From the NCBI RefSeq assembly GCF_007483685.1, contig NZ_VMKN01000002.1, positions 459,452-523,451 on the forward strand: 64,000 nucleotides of DNA. The letters run 5' to 3'. Below the pieces are notes generated by a model that was given only the letters and a program-made list of their open reading frames with translations, searched no databases and was not told the DNA's origin. The DNA comes from Litoribacter populi (GTDB lineage: Bacteria; Bacteroidota; Bacteroidia; Cytophagales; Cyclobacteriaceae). Numbering within the stretch: position 1 is the stretch's first letter; each line of letters starts with the position of its first letter. This document shows, piece after piece, positions 1 to 7,964 of this stretch. Both the position numbers and the translations under genes were made by a program.

Positions 1-311
1 GGGCTCTCATTTGGAAATTGAGCCCTCCACACTTGGCTATCCACAATCAAACTGGTATCAGAATCGGCATGTTGCCAGAGTATATTGTCCACAAAGACCG
101 AAGCTCCCTCTGGCACGCTAATTTTAAAATATGCAGTGGAAAAATCCCTGACATTTACATCTACTGTAGCCCTTTCAGGTGAATAAAATGGCTCAAAACG
201 GTGAGTTATCTCAAAAGCCGAATTGTAATTTTCTAAGACCTGGCCTTGGGTTGGTATCGCCAAACTCACGAAAAGAACCAGCCCCAAAAATACCCATATA
301 TGTTTTTTCAT
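1..311 (-). CDS. Secreted protein of unknown function, 3' end beyond window
   Basis: An open frame begins with ATG at 311 and runs off the left edge without a stop, so about 103 residues are visible. The N-terminus (MKKHIWVFLGLVLFVSLAIP) is a typical Sec signal peptide, with probable cleavage after the TQGQ stretch. The visible mature part is rich in beta-type sequence, and I recognise no family. The start codon follows directly on the TAG stop of the upstream Omp85-family gene (TAGATG, zero spacing), which implies translational coupling and one operon. A role with the outer membrane protein at the envelope is inference from context only. Confidence 0.7.
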   Translation of the reverse strand, partial: MKKHIWVFLGLVLFVSLAIPTQGQVLENYNSAFEITHRFEPFYSPERATVDVNVRDFSTAYFKISVPEGASVFVDNILWQHADSDTSLIVDSQVWRAQFPNES

Positions 312-2027
312 CTAAAATCTGCCAGTGTAACCAAAATGTATTTTGGAATAATTGAATGCAAAAGGCTGAGTGGAAGACTTGCCAAGTGCATAAATAAAGC
401 GAAACATCCCCCCTCCGGTATCAAGATTTATACCAGCGCCACCAGCCCTAGGCCAATCGGTATGCACCCTGCCTACCGCATTTTCCAATCTCCCAATATC
501 CGCAAAAATCATAAAATAAGAATAGCTATCAAAATAAAATCTCGGCTCTACATTCAAATAGGCAAATCGGCTGGCATAAAAGAAATTCTCATTGAACCCC
601 CTTATGGACCTAAGACCACCCACGCGGTAGAGGTCATTCAACAGCAGATTACCACTCTCTACCTGCCCACCCCTCAGGCCCGCCCAAAGACCTATATTGG
701 GTTGGAAGTAGAAATGCTTTTCCAGATTAAACTTTATAAAATACTGCAAACTTTCCATTTCCACTCCTTCATAAAGTCTCTCTGGCAAGGCTGTATTTTC
801 CAGCAATCGTTTATTACCGAGCCCAACTTCAAAGCTTGCAAAATATCCTCTTCTAGGAAAGAACACATCATCCAAGCCATTATAATCCATGTGCACGCCA
901 TAATTACTGAATCGGAAATCAGCTGCCTCAGGTAATACTTCAGCTTGCTGAAACCTACTTACATCCAAGAGCCCACCTGCCTGCCTACTGTTGAAAAAAG
1001 TAAGATAAAGCGCCGGGGACACCCTATATCCCAAATCAATTCTGAAATCCCTGTTCAAAAAACTGGTATCCTGCTTCAAAAAGCTGAATTGAGCCATCAC
1101 GTCCACATTAGAGCCTAACACCAAGGGTTCTACAGCGTTGACTTCCAGGTTCTGTGAATGTTGACTAAGCCGCTGCCAATTTAGCGTGTAGTTCCGCCCT
1201 TTCCCTCCTACATTATATAAAGCGAGGTCAAACTGTCCAGTGACAAGGATCTTGTTCTGCTCTAGTTCATTGGGCAAAAAGCCTATAATCCCATCCAGCA
1301 TATTGATTTTCCTATCATCAATAGGCAAATAAAAGGTGGCTTCACTGTTTTGAAAACTTAGACTTGGCTCATCGATGATTCGAAGATAGGGCAGATTACG
1401 AACTCTAGAAATAGATTCATCAATTTTCCTTTGGGAAAAAGGAGTTCCAGGTGAAATCTGAAGCAACTTGGCAAGAAAGACTGGATCCGTTTTGGAGCTG
1501 CCGGTCACCTTTATAGTGTCAAATGATATGAACGGGCCCTTTTCATAGTTTATCGCAGCCGAAAGACTATTACCTTCCAATGCTAAAGAATCCAACCCCA
1601 CTTCCGCAAAAGGAAACCCCTTACTCTCAGAAGCCTGTATTATTCTCTCAAACAATTTCAAAATAGTCCCATACGAGACTTCCTTCCCATTAAACATTCG
1701 GTCATCAAACCCGCTCTTTACTAATACGTCCGAAGGCAAGCCCCCTTGATTCAGCGCAACCCATTGGTATTGGCGCCCCTGATGGAAAGTAACCTGAAGC
1801 GTATCCGTCCCCTCACCCCTTTCGGACTTGGCCAACAAATATCCTTGGTCAATCAGATAGGCCACTTCGGCCTTAATGTAATTTTCTCTGGCGAGGCTGT
1901 CCTGGAATTCTTTGAAAGTATCAGTTTCTGCGGAAATTTTGAGAATAGCTTTTTGTTTTTGTGCCAAAAGGTTTTGGCTCAAAAGGCAAAAAATCAATAT
2001 AAAAGCAGCCCTCCCCACAAATGACAA
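312..2027 (-). CDS. Omp85/BamA-TamA-like outer membrane protein
   Basis: The protein has 571 residues. A signal peptide (about 1-22, ending LLAQ) is followed by POTRA-like segments (roughly 25-90 and 164-240, including the FDTIKVTG strand) and a predicted beta-barrel from about 240 to the end. The barrel carries the Omp85 hallmark RGF in GGLRSIRGF near residue 476 and ends in phenylalanine, as BAM substrates do. Only one or two POTRA domains fit, fewer than the five of BamA, so it is more like the short TamA/ShlB-type or patatin-associated barrels. It may insert or export envelope proteins; the substrate is unknown. The start is uncertain: no ATG is available, and either TTG at 2027 or GTG at 2018 gives a good signal peptide. 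It is directly coupled to the downstream secreted protein. Confidence 0.85.
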   Translation of the reverse strand: MSFVGRAAFILIFCLLSQNLLAQKQKAILKISAETDTFKEFQDSLARENYIKAEVAYLIDQGYLLAKSERGEGTDTLQVTFHQGRQYQWVALNQGGLPSDVLVKSGFDDRMFNGKEVSYGTILKLFERIIQASESKGFPFAEVGLDSLALEGNSLSAAINYEKGPFISFDTIKVTGSSKTDPVFLAKLLQISPGTPFSQRKIDESISRVRNLPYLRIIDEPSLSFQNSEATFYLPIDDRKINMLDGIIGFLPNELEQNKILVTGQFDLALYNVGGKGRNYTLNWQRLSQHSQNLEVNAVEPLVLGSNVDVMAQFSFLKQDTSFLNRDFRIDLGYRVSPALYLTFFNSRQAGGLLDVSRFQQAEVLPEAADFRFSNYGVHMDYNGLDDVFFPRRGYFASFEVGLGNKRLLENTALPERLYEGVEMESLQYFIKFNLEKHFYFQPNIGLWAGLRGGQVESGNLLLNDLYRVGGLRSIRGFNENFFYASRFAYLNVEPRFYFDSYSYFMIFADIGRLENAVGRVHTDWPRAGGAGINLDTGGGMFRFIYALGKSSTQPFAFNYSKIHFGYTGRF

Positions 2028-2199
2028 ATTAAAGCAGTATCAAATCCAATACAATAATACAGATTTAGACAAATATCCCTACAACTAGATGAAATAACAT
2101 TTAGCAAAATTGGTTGACTACAAAAATGAAGTCCGAAACTTAACCCCGAAGTTTGCAATAAAGCGTAGCCTCCCGATGCCTTCGGGCCAATCGTGGGCG

Positions 2200-2330
2200 G
2201 ATCGGGTGTTGGCAAAGAAGCGCAGAGGGAAATAAGTGAGAAGGAAAAAATGAAGGTAATAAGACATCTGTGTCAATCTGTGCTATCTGTAGTAAATTGC
2301 TTATCGGTTTAAGAGCCCGCCTTCCTGGCA
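2200..2330. repeat. Degenerate GCAGAG / ATCTGTG-type interspersed repeat
   Basis: Phrases such as AAGCGCAGAGGGAAATAAG and ATCTGTGTCAATCTGTGCT resemble the GCAGAG-rich and ATCTGTGTTAATCTGTG-type phrases I recall from intergenic DNA of many Bacteroidota. Here they are degenerate and form part of no gene. The assignment is from memory of the motif, not from a search. Confidence 0.4.
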
Positions 2331-2410
2331 AAGGCAGATTTATTTCAATAACCGCTCCATGGACCGGAAAGACGCGAAAAGGTTGATAGTAGTAATATTT
2401 TTAGAAAGCC

Positions 2411-2465
2411 TATAGGGACCTTACAGGGAATTTATAGGGAAATTATAGGGACCTTATAGGGATAT
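2411..2465. repeat. Five-copy 11-bp tandem repeat (TATAGGGA core)
   Basis: The core TATAGGGA (TACAGGGA in copy two) begins at 2411, 2422, 2433, 2444 and 2455, an exact 11-bp period. The last three bases of each unit vary (CCT, ATT, AAT, CCT, TAT). The period is close to one helical turn, so all cores face one side of the DNA. Function is unknown. Confidence 0.8.
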
Positions 2466-2676
2466 TGAGTTAGGGCTGAGCTAGGTCTAACCCCATAGCC
2501 GGTTGGGCCAAATTTATAGTTTGTCCATACCTACTCCGTAGCTGATCCGTACCCTGTTTAGAGTTAGGATGGAGATAGAAAGATTCCGATATGAGTTTCG
2601 ATTGATATAGCTGTGATTGGAGGTTAACTCTCAGCACAACCACCTAATTCCCCTCTCTATATATAAGAAAAAGCCA

Positions 2677-2684
2677 TACCTTTG
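2677..2684 (+). promoter_or_regulatory. Probable -7 box of hemW promoter
   Basis: TACCTTTG matches the Bacteroidota sigma-70 -7 consensus TAnnTTTG exactly and lies 57 bases before the TTG start of hemW. No clear -33 TTG is seen at the expected distance. Confidence 0.45.
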
Positions 2685-2740
2685 TGCATTGATTCATGTT
2701 GGATGAATAATTCACTCTTACCCCTTAAAATAGATAAAAA

Positions 2741-3865
2741 TTGTCCGGGATCTATCTCCATATTCCTTTCTGTAAGCAGGCTTGCCATTATTGCGACTTC
2801 CACTTCAGCACCAATCCTCAGCTGATGGATAAAATGGTGGATGTCATGTGCGGGGAACTGATGCTGCAAAAAGATTACCTGGGGAAATCCAGTCAGATCA
2901 AAACCATCTATTTCGGAGGGGGAACCCCGTCTCTTTTGTCACCCGGACAATTGGAAAAACTTCTGGACGCCGTCTATGAAAATTATGCAGTCAGCCCCGA
3001 AGAGGTTACCTTGGAGACCAATCCCGACGACCTGACTTCTGAAAAGCTTCAGGCCTTCAAGTCCTTGGGGGTGGATAGACTTAGTATTGGGATACAGAGT
3101 TTCAATGACCAAATCCTGAAATTTTGCAACAGGGCACATAACGCTAAGGAATCCGTCCAAAGTATTGAGCTGGCCCAAAATGCCGGTTTTCAAAAACTCA
3201 GCATCGACTTGATGTATGGTTTTCCCGCGGAAGACCACCAAATATGGGAAAGGGATTTGCAGAAAGCTATGGAAATTGATGCAGGGCATATTTCTAGCTA
3301 TTGCCTGACGATAGAACCCAAAACGGCTTTTGGGGTTTGGGCCGAGAAAGGCAAAATCCACCCCAATTCGGATGACTTCAATGCTGAGCAATTTGAAATG
3401 CTACAGGAAAAAATGGAATCAAACGGGTATGTCCAATATGAAATTTCCAATTTCGGAAAGCCTGATGCCTTTGCCATCCACAACAGCAACTATTGGAAAG
3501 GCGTACCTTATTTGGGGATAGGGCCCAGTGCACATTCTTTTGATGGTAAAAACCGGCAGCACAACATTTCAAACAATGTTAAATATATCAAAGGGATAGA
3601 AAACGATTCCCCAGCAATTATTTCCGATCCATTAACCGATGATGATATCATCAATGAATACATTTTAACTTCTCTCCGAACAATTTGGGGGACAGACCTT
3701 GAATTATTAAGAAATAGACACCAGCTTGACCTGTTGGGAAAACATGAACCGCTTATTCAAACTTTACAAAATGAAGGTTTACTTGTTATCAGGGAAAGGA
3801 AGGTTATTTTGACTAAACAGGGAAAACTTTTGGCCGACCTGATTGCCGAGAAGCTGTTTATTTGA
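2741..3865 (+). CDS. hemW: Radical SAM heme chaperone HemW
   Basis: This is a 374-residue radical SAM protein of the HemN/HemW superfamily. The [4Fe-4S] motif CKQACHYC (Cys11, 15, 18) is followed by DFHF, and the SAM-binding GGGTPS lies at about 59-64. The IGIQSFND, GFPAE and GIGPSAHS motifs are all typical of HemW. HemW binds heme and passes it to client proteins; it is distinct from oxygen-independent coproporphyrinogen oxidase HemN, which carries an extra N-terminal region missing here. The start must be TTG at 2741: an in-frame TAA lies two codons upstream, and the first downstream ATG would remove the cluster motif. The DUF721 gene follows after 13 bases, probably in the same transcript. 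Confidence 0.93.
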   Translation: MSGIYLHIPFCKQACHYCDFHFSTNPQLMDKMVDVMCGELMLQKDYLGKSSQIKTIYFGGGTPSLLSPGQLEKLLDAVYENYAVSPEEVTLETNPDDLTSEKLQAFKSLGVDRLSIGIQSFNDQILKFCNRAHNAKESVQSIELAQNAGFQKLSIDLMYGFPAEDHQIWERDLQKAMEIDAGHISSYCLTIEPKTAFGVWAEKGKIHPNSDDFNAEQFEMLQEKMESNGYVQYEISNFGKPDAFAIHNSNYWKGVPYLGIGPSAHSFDGKNRQHNISNNVKYIKGIENDSPAIISDPLTDDDIINEYILTSLRTIWGTDLELLRNRHQLDLLGKHEPLIQTLQNEGLLVIRERKVILTKQGKLLADLIAEKLFI

Positions 3866-3878
3866 TTACATTTACCAT

Positions 3879-4193
3879 ATGGCCTATTATAAAGATTACA
3901 GCAAACGCAAAAAAGAAATCACCCCTTTAAAGGAGGCTTTTGAGGAATTGCTACAGACCTATAGGCTCAAAGATAGATTCAATGAGCGCATGGTGGTGCA
4001 GGCATGGGGGGAATTAATGGGGAACACTGTATCCAGTCGAACTTCAAGCCTTTTCGTAAAAGATAAAAAATTATTCGTCAAGCTAAGTTCCGCTGCTATT
4101 AAGCAAGAACTCATCATGAACAAAAGTAAAGTCATGGGCCTGATTGAAGGCAAATTTGGCAAAGGCACCATCGACGATGTAATATTTCAATAG
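3879..4193 (+). CDS. DUF721 (DciA-like) protein
   Basis: This small 104-residue basic protein shows the DUF721 pattern: an N-terminal lysine-rich stretch, the core VVQAWGELMG with Trp43, then a beta-hairpin (LFVKDKKLFVKLSS) and a helix (QELIMNKSKVMGLI). DUF721 proteins include DciA, the ancestral helicase loader/operator of bacteria lacking DnaC or DnaI, so a role in DnaB loading is plausible. This copy is short and lacks an obvious KH-like extension. ATG at 3879 is chosen over an upstream in-frame TTG inside hemW because it removes the overlap and gives the usual family start. A strong terminator begins at its stop codon. Confidence 0.8.
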   Translation: MAYYKDYSKRKKEITPLKEAFEELLQTYRLKDRFNERMVVQAWGELMGNTVSSRTSSLFVKDKKLFVKLSSAAIKQELIMNKSKVMGLIEGKFGKGTIDDVIFQ

Positions 4194-4220
4194 GGCGGCA
4201 ATTCACCGCCCTATTTTTTT
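4192..4220. terminator. Bidirectional Rho-independent terminator
   Basis: AGGGCGG (4192-4198) pairs perfectly with CCGCCCT (4206-4212) around a 7-base loop and is followed by a T run. It separates two convergent genes and overlaps the stop codon of the DUF721 gene. Confidence 0.85.
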
Positions 4221-4941
4221 ATTCAGCATCTTGGGCTGCAAATACTCTTCTCATCAATGAAGAGGTCCTTTGCATAGGATTTTCTCTGATATTCTTTTCT
4301 TCTTCAGCAACTAAGGTAAACAACCCATCTAATGCTCTTTCTGTCACATAGCTATCCAAATCAGGATCAATATTTTTCGTGGTAGGAATGGCATTGTAAG
4401 CCCGCACCAAATCCGAATAATGACGGGTAGCCCCTACCTGCTCTAATGATTCCTGAACTCTTGGCATAAAAAGTTCGGTCAGCTCATCTGTAGTTGTTCT
4501 ACGAAGATAAGTCGTAGCAGCATCATCCTCACCTCTCAAAATGCTCCAAGCGTCCTGAACGGACATTTGTCGGATGGCATTTACGAAAATGGGCCTAGCT
4601 TCTCTGGCTGCATTTTCCGCTCCTCGGTTGATTGTGAGTAAAACTCTATCAACCTCACTACCCAATCCAAGAGAACGCATTGTAGATTCCACCCTTCTCA
4701 TTTCCTCTGGCAGGGCAATCCTAATAAGCTCGTTTTTGAAAAAACCATCCTCCCTAGAGGCGCTTTCTGAACCTTTGGATATCCCTTGAACCAATGCCTC
4801 TTTCAGTCCGCTTGCCACGTCATCTTCCGACAAGGCTCCACCAGCTGCACCTCGGAGAATACTTCCAACATCGGCACCTGCGCAAGCCACAAGTAACAGG
4901 GTCATTAAAAATACAGATACTTTGGATAAATAATTTTTCAT
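4219..4941 (-). CDS. DUF4197 domain lipoprotein
   Basis: This 240-residue lipoprotein has an N-terminal signal ending in the lipobox LLLVAC. The mature part carries a DUF4197-type sequence: ALSEDDVASGLKEAL, the repeated NELIRIALPEEM, GLGSEVDRV and NRGAENAA helices, ATTYLRR and SYVTERALDGLF. DUF4197 proteins are all-alpha envelope proteins of unknown function. ATG at 4941 gives a compact signal peptide with two basic residues; an in-frame ATG at 4953 would add four residues. It is transcribed divergently from the RsbU-like gene and convergently to hemW-DUF721. Confidence 0.85.
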   Translation of the reverse strand: MKNYLSKVSVFLMTLLLVACAGADVGSILRGAAGGALSEDDVASGLKEALVQGISKGSESASREDGFFKNELIRIALPEEMRRVESTMRSLGLGSEVDRVLLTINRGAENAAREARPIFVNAIRQMSVQDAWSILRGEDDAATTYLRRTTTDELTELFMPRVQESLEQVGATRHYSDLVRAYNAIPTTKNIDPDLDSYVTERALDGLFTLVAEEEKNIRENPMQRTSSLMRRVFAAQDAE

Positions 4942-5029
4942 TTTTAGCAACATTTAAAGAGTTTAAAAGGAAACTTTACAAAGAGCATAAAGTCCGCTAG
5001 ATTATGTATTATTGTAGTGGTTTTTATTT

Positions 5030-7093
5030 ATGCTCAAGATTCTCAATCTAAATATCGGTAGAATTGCCCTATTATTAGCCATCGTCACGTGGTTAGCACT
5101 CCTATTTGTGGACTTAGTCCGGCTATTTGGAGTGATTAACCAGATGGATACAGGTTTCTCACCAGAGATCACTTGGATACTACAAACACTATTCTTTATC
5201 ATGGTGTTTTTATTTTTTCACAATGACATCAAAAAAAATGAGGGAATAAGCTTTCTGGATCTTATTTGGAAAGGCGTTTCTACTGGATTATTTGCAGCAG
5301 GAATTACCGTTTTGGTCCGCTTTTTCTATTTTCTGTTAGGAAATAGCCGGCTATCTACGGATCCTTTGCTTCAAAACTTCTTTTATCACGTCAATTTTGG
5401 ACTAAGCACTATCTTTCTAATTTCGGTTACCCTCATTTGGCGTCAATTAATCCTTTATCAAAAGGACAAGAATGTAGTCCAACAATGGCAGGCCTTTGAA
5501 ATCATCATGCTAGTCAGCATGTTTTTCGTATTCTTCAACCAGACGACCTTTAACTACAGCTTCATTTTCGGGCTATTTTTTATCTACATTTTCGGAATCA
5601 TACTGTCAGTGAATTTGAAATGGATACCTTACCTTACTTTTAAGGAAAAGTGGAAATCCATTCTGTACCTGGTGCTGATCCTGTTGGCTACGGGTTTTCT
5701 GTTTTTCCATACGGTAACCCAAACCGAGCAGGCGACTGTAGTAGTTAGCCTTACGGAGAATCTTTTCCTTTTGGGGCTCTTTGGCTTTGTATTTATCTAT
5801 GCCCTTTTCAGTTTTCTGGTAACACTTTTCAACCTGCCAACCTCCTCTGTTTTTGAACAGAAATTAACAGAGGCCATCAATTTCCAAAAGCTCAGCCAAT
5901 CCATTCAGCCGGGCCAAAGTGAAAATGAAGTTTTAGATATATTAATGGATAGCTGTATGAGTGCAGCTTATGTGGATGCCGCTTGGCTGGAACTATCACC
6001 TTTAGGAGAAAATCCGACTGTCATTCACCAAAGATTTATCAGCGAGGAGGACAGAGCCGAAGTAGAGGAGCAACTTAAAAATGCCAAACCTTTCAAGGAC
6101 TTTTTGATAAAGGTAGAGCCAAAACCCTTTGAACATCTTTCAGGCAAAATTAACCATCCCTTTTATAAGTCAGCTTTAATCATCCCTCTGCGAGTTAACA
6201 AAGAGGTTTTGGGCCACATTTATCTACTCAAAGAAGTGAAAGATGGCTTTAACAAGGAGATGATCAACATCATTTCCACATTCGTCGGCCAAGCAAGCAT
6301 CTCGGTGGAAAACCACAGACTTTTAAGCGAAGCAATTAAGAATGAAAGATATAAGGAAGAACTTGAGATTGCCCAAAGAGTACAAAGAAGCCTTTTGCCC
6401 TCCGTTCTTCACAAAAATGAATGTTTTGACATAGCAGGATTATCTGAGGCAGCCGATGAAGTAGGGGGAGATTATTATGAGACATTTCAATTTACACAGG
6501 ATAGGTTTGCCATCATTATAGGCGACGTATCCGGCAAGGGGACTTCCGCTGCCTTTAATATGTCGCAGATGAAAGGTGTTTTTCACACACTAGTACAGCA
6601 AGACCTATCACCTTCCACTTTTTTGTCACAGGCAAATGGGGCTTTGGGAAGGTGTTTGGAGAAAAACCACTTCATTACTACAACTTACTATGTTCTTGAC
6701 ACCTCAACAAAATCTATTATTTATAGTCGTGCAGGACATTGTCCGACACTTTACTACAGTGCGCTTCAAAACACTTGTGCCTATTTGAAAGTAGATGGAT
6801 TGGGGCTAGGCATACTCCGCAACTCACAATATTCGAAATTCATTAAGGAAAAAACTATACAATACCAGCCAGGAGACATCATGTTGATGTATACCGATGG
6901 AATTGTCGAAGCCAAAAATGGTGAAGGAGAGGAATTTGGTTTTGAAAATTTACAAGAAGTTCTTAAACAAAACTATACTTTATCCCCCGAAAATCTTGTC
7001 AAAAAAATCATGGAAAAGGTATATGAGTTCATAGGAACCGACACCATGCCGGATGACGATTACTCTTTATTGATAGTAAAGTTTTTAAAATAA
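5030..7093 (+). CDS. Membrane-bound PP2C (RsbU/SpoIIE-type) phosphatase with GAF domain
   Basis: The protein has 687 residues. The N-terminal half contains about seven to eight hydrophobic helices (residues 10-265). A GAF-like sensor domain (about 285-428), a coiled linker with the RsbU signature IAQRVQRSLLP (448-457) and a PP2C/SpoIIE phosphatase domain (463-687) follow. Metal-binding aspartates are visible in GGDYYE (Asp481), GDVSGKG (Asp499) and the final DDDYSLL motif. Such phosphatases dephosphorylate a STAS-domain antagonist and release it to bind an anti-sigma kinase. The two partners follow directly (gap of 31 bases, then an overlap), so the three genes form a complete signalling operon. 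The membrane domain suggests an envelope or lipid-borne input. Confidence 0.9.
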   Translation: MLKILNLNIGRIALLLAIVTWLALLFVDLVRLFGVINQMDTGFSPEITWILQTLFFIMVFLFFHNDIKKNEGISFLDLIWKGVSTGLFAAGITVLVRFFYFLLGNSRLSTDPLLQNFFYHVNFGLSTIFLISVTLIWRQLILYQKDKNVVQQWQAFEIIMLVSMFFVFFNQTTFNYSFIFGLFFIYIFGIILSVNLKWIPYLTFKEKWKSILYLVLILLATGFLFFHTVTQTEQATVVVSLTENLFLLGLFGFVFIYALFSFLVTLFNLPTSSVFEQKLTEAINFQKLSQSIQPGQSENEVLDILMDSCMSAAYVDAAWLELSPLGENPTVIHQRFISEEDRAEVEEQLKNAKPFKDFLIKVEPKPFEHLSGKINHPFYKSALIIPLRVNKEVLGHIYLLKEVKDGFNKEMINIISTFVGQASISVENHRLLSEAIKNERYKEELEIAQRVQRSLLPSVLHKNECFDIAGLSEAADEVGGDYYETFQFTQDRFAIIIGDVSGKGTSAAFNMSQMKGVFHTLVQQDLSPSTFLSQANGALGRCLEKNHFITTTYYVLDTSTKSIIYSRAGHCPTLYYSALQNTCAYLKVDGLGLGILRNSQYSKFIKEKTIQYQPGDIMLMYTDGIVEAKNGEGEEFGFENLQEVLKQNYTLSPENLVKKIMEKVYEFIGTDTMPDDDYSLLIVKFLK

Positions 7094-7124
7094 ACCCTAA
7101 CCGATTAAAAGCGTATAAAAAACT

Positions 7125-7466
7125 ATGTTGCAGATAGATAAGATACAGGAGAACGACCACACAATTTTGATCCTTTCTGGGGAAGTGGATGCTAGCAACT
7201 CTGTCGATCTCGACAATGCCCTCCAAGCCATCATGGAACCCAATAAAAAAATCCTATTGGACGGCAGCAAACTTCAATACATCTCCTCTGCGGGATTAGG
7301 TGTGTTCATGTCTTATCTAGAAGAATTTGAAGCTCAAACTATTAAGTTTGTAATATTCGGACTAAACCAAAAAGTATATAATGTCTTTCACATACTTGGA
7401 CTCGACCAACTCATTACTATCCAGACTACCAAAGAGAAAGCTCTTCAAGAATTCTATGAGGCATAA
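7125..7466 (+). CDS. STAS-domain anti-sigma factor antagonist (RsbV-like)
   Basis: This 113-residue protein has a complete STAS fold pattern. The phosphorylatable serine lies in YISSAGLGV (Ser55), after the strand KILLDGSKL. In the partner-switching scheme the unphosphorylated form binds the RsbW-type kinase, and phosphorylation by that kinase releases it. It lies between the membrane phosphatase and the kinase and overlaps the latter by 11 bases, which points to translational coupling and fixed stoichiometry. Confidence 0.92.
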   Translation: MLQIDKIQENDHTILILSGEVDASNSVDLDNALQAIMEPNKKILLDGSKLQYISSAGLGVFMSYLEEFEAQTIKFVIFGLNQKVYNVFHILGLDQLITIQTTKEKALQEFYEA

Positions 7467-7872
7467 TCTTATCTTAAGTTGTGAAAAAAGCAAGCTTGCC
7501 GAACTCCGTGGTTTTCTCAACGGTGTATTAGATAAGTCTCAGCTTTCTGACATAGCCAAAAACCAAGTGGTACTAGCTGTGGATGAGGTGTGCTCCAACC
7601 TTATGATACATTCCCATCACTGCAACCCGGATGACAAAATCTTCCTGGAAGTATTTCAGACGGACAATAAACTCATTATCGAGATTAAAGACAGCGGTGA
7701 AGGGTTTAACATGCTCGAATACGAGCAACCTGAGCTGGCGGAAGTAAAACGCAAAAGACGCAAAGGCGGATTAGGCATTATGCTGGTCAAGAAAATCATG
7801 GACCACATCGAATTTGAATCTTCCGGCAACCAAAACACATGCAGATTGACCAAAATGCTTAATTCCAAATAA
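7456..7872 (+). CDS. RsbW-like serine kinase / ATP-binding anti-sigma protein
   Basis: This 138-residue HATPase_c_2 protein has an N-box with Glu44 and Asn48 in DEVCSNLMIH, a G1 box DSGEGF (79-84) and a G2 box GGLGI (104-108). It lacks a histidine phosphoacceptor domain, as expected for RsbW/SpoIIAB-type serine kinases. The start is ATG at 7456, inside the end of the STAS gene; an upstream extension of the frame would overlap that gene fully and is rejected. No sigma factor gene lies next to it, so the final target is elsewhere or is not a sigma factor. Confidence 0.88.
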   Translation: MRHNLILSCEKSKLAELRGFLNGVLDKSQLSDIAKNQVVLAVDEVCSNLMIHSHHCNPDDKIFLEVFQTDNKLIIEIKDSGEGFNMLEYEQPELAEVKRKRRKGGLGIMLVKKIMDHIEFESSGNQNTCRLTKMLNSK

Positions 7873-7920
7873 TTGTTAATAATTTCCACATATACAATCC
7901 CACCCCTATTTTTCTTCTAT

Positions 7921-7928
7921 TAAATTTG
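7921..7928 (+). promoter_or_regulatory. Probable -7 box of foldase operon
   Basis: TAAATTTG is an exact match to TAnnTTTG, 36 bases before the ATG of the first peptidyl-prolyl isomerase gene. No good -33 TTG is seen. Confidence 0.45.
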
Positions 7929-7964
7929 TAACATTGCACTATCGTTTTCGGCAAGCCAACATAT

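Larger units (their letters stand above)
2028..2740. other. Long non-coding region with degenerate repeats
   Basis: No credible gene lies in these 713 bases; short open frames here have biased, low-complexity translations. The region holds degenerate copies of interspersed intergenic repeats (about 2200-2330), an 11-bp tandem repeat (2411-2465), and the promoter of hemW near its right end. A palindrome of the form GCCTT-N6-AAGGC lies near 2320-2335. It looks like a graveyard of small repeats between two operons. Confidence 0.5.

Noticed and set aside
246-935. Plus-strand open frame opposite the Omp85-family gene
   Set aside because: It lies on the antisense strand of a well-supported gene, and its translation has no domain or signal and an unnatural composition.
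1994-2331. Small minus-strand frames before the Omp85-family gene
   Set aside because: They run through degenerate repeat DNA and have low-complexity translations.
2411-2465. CRISPR-like array
   Set aside because: Units are only 11 bp with no spacers, and no cas genes are present.
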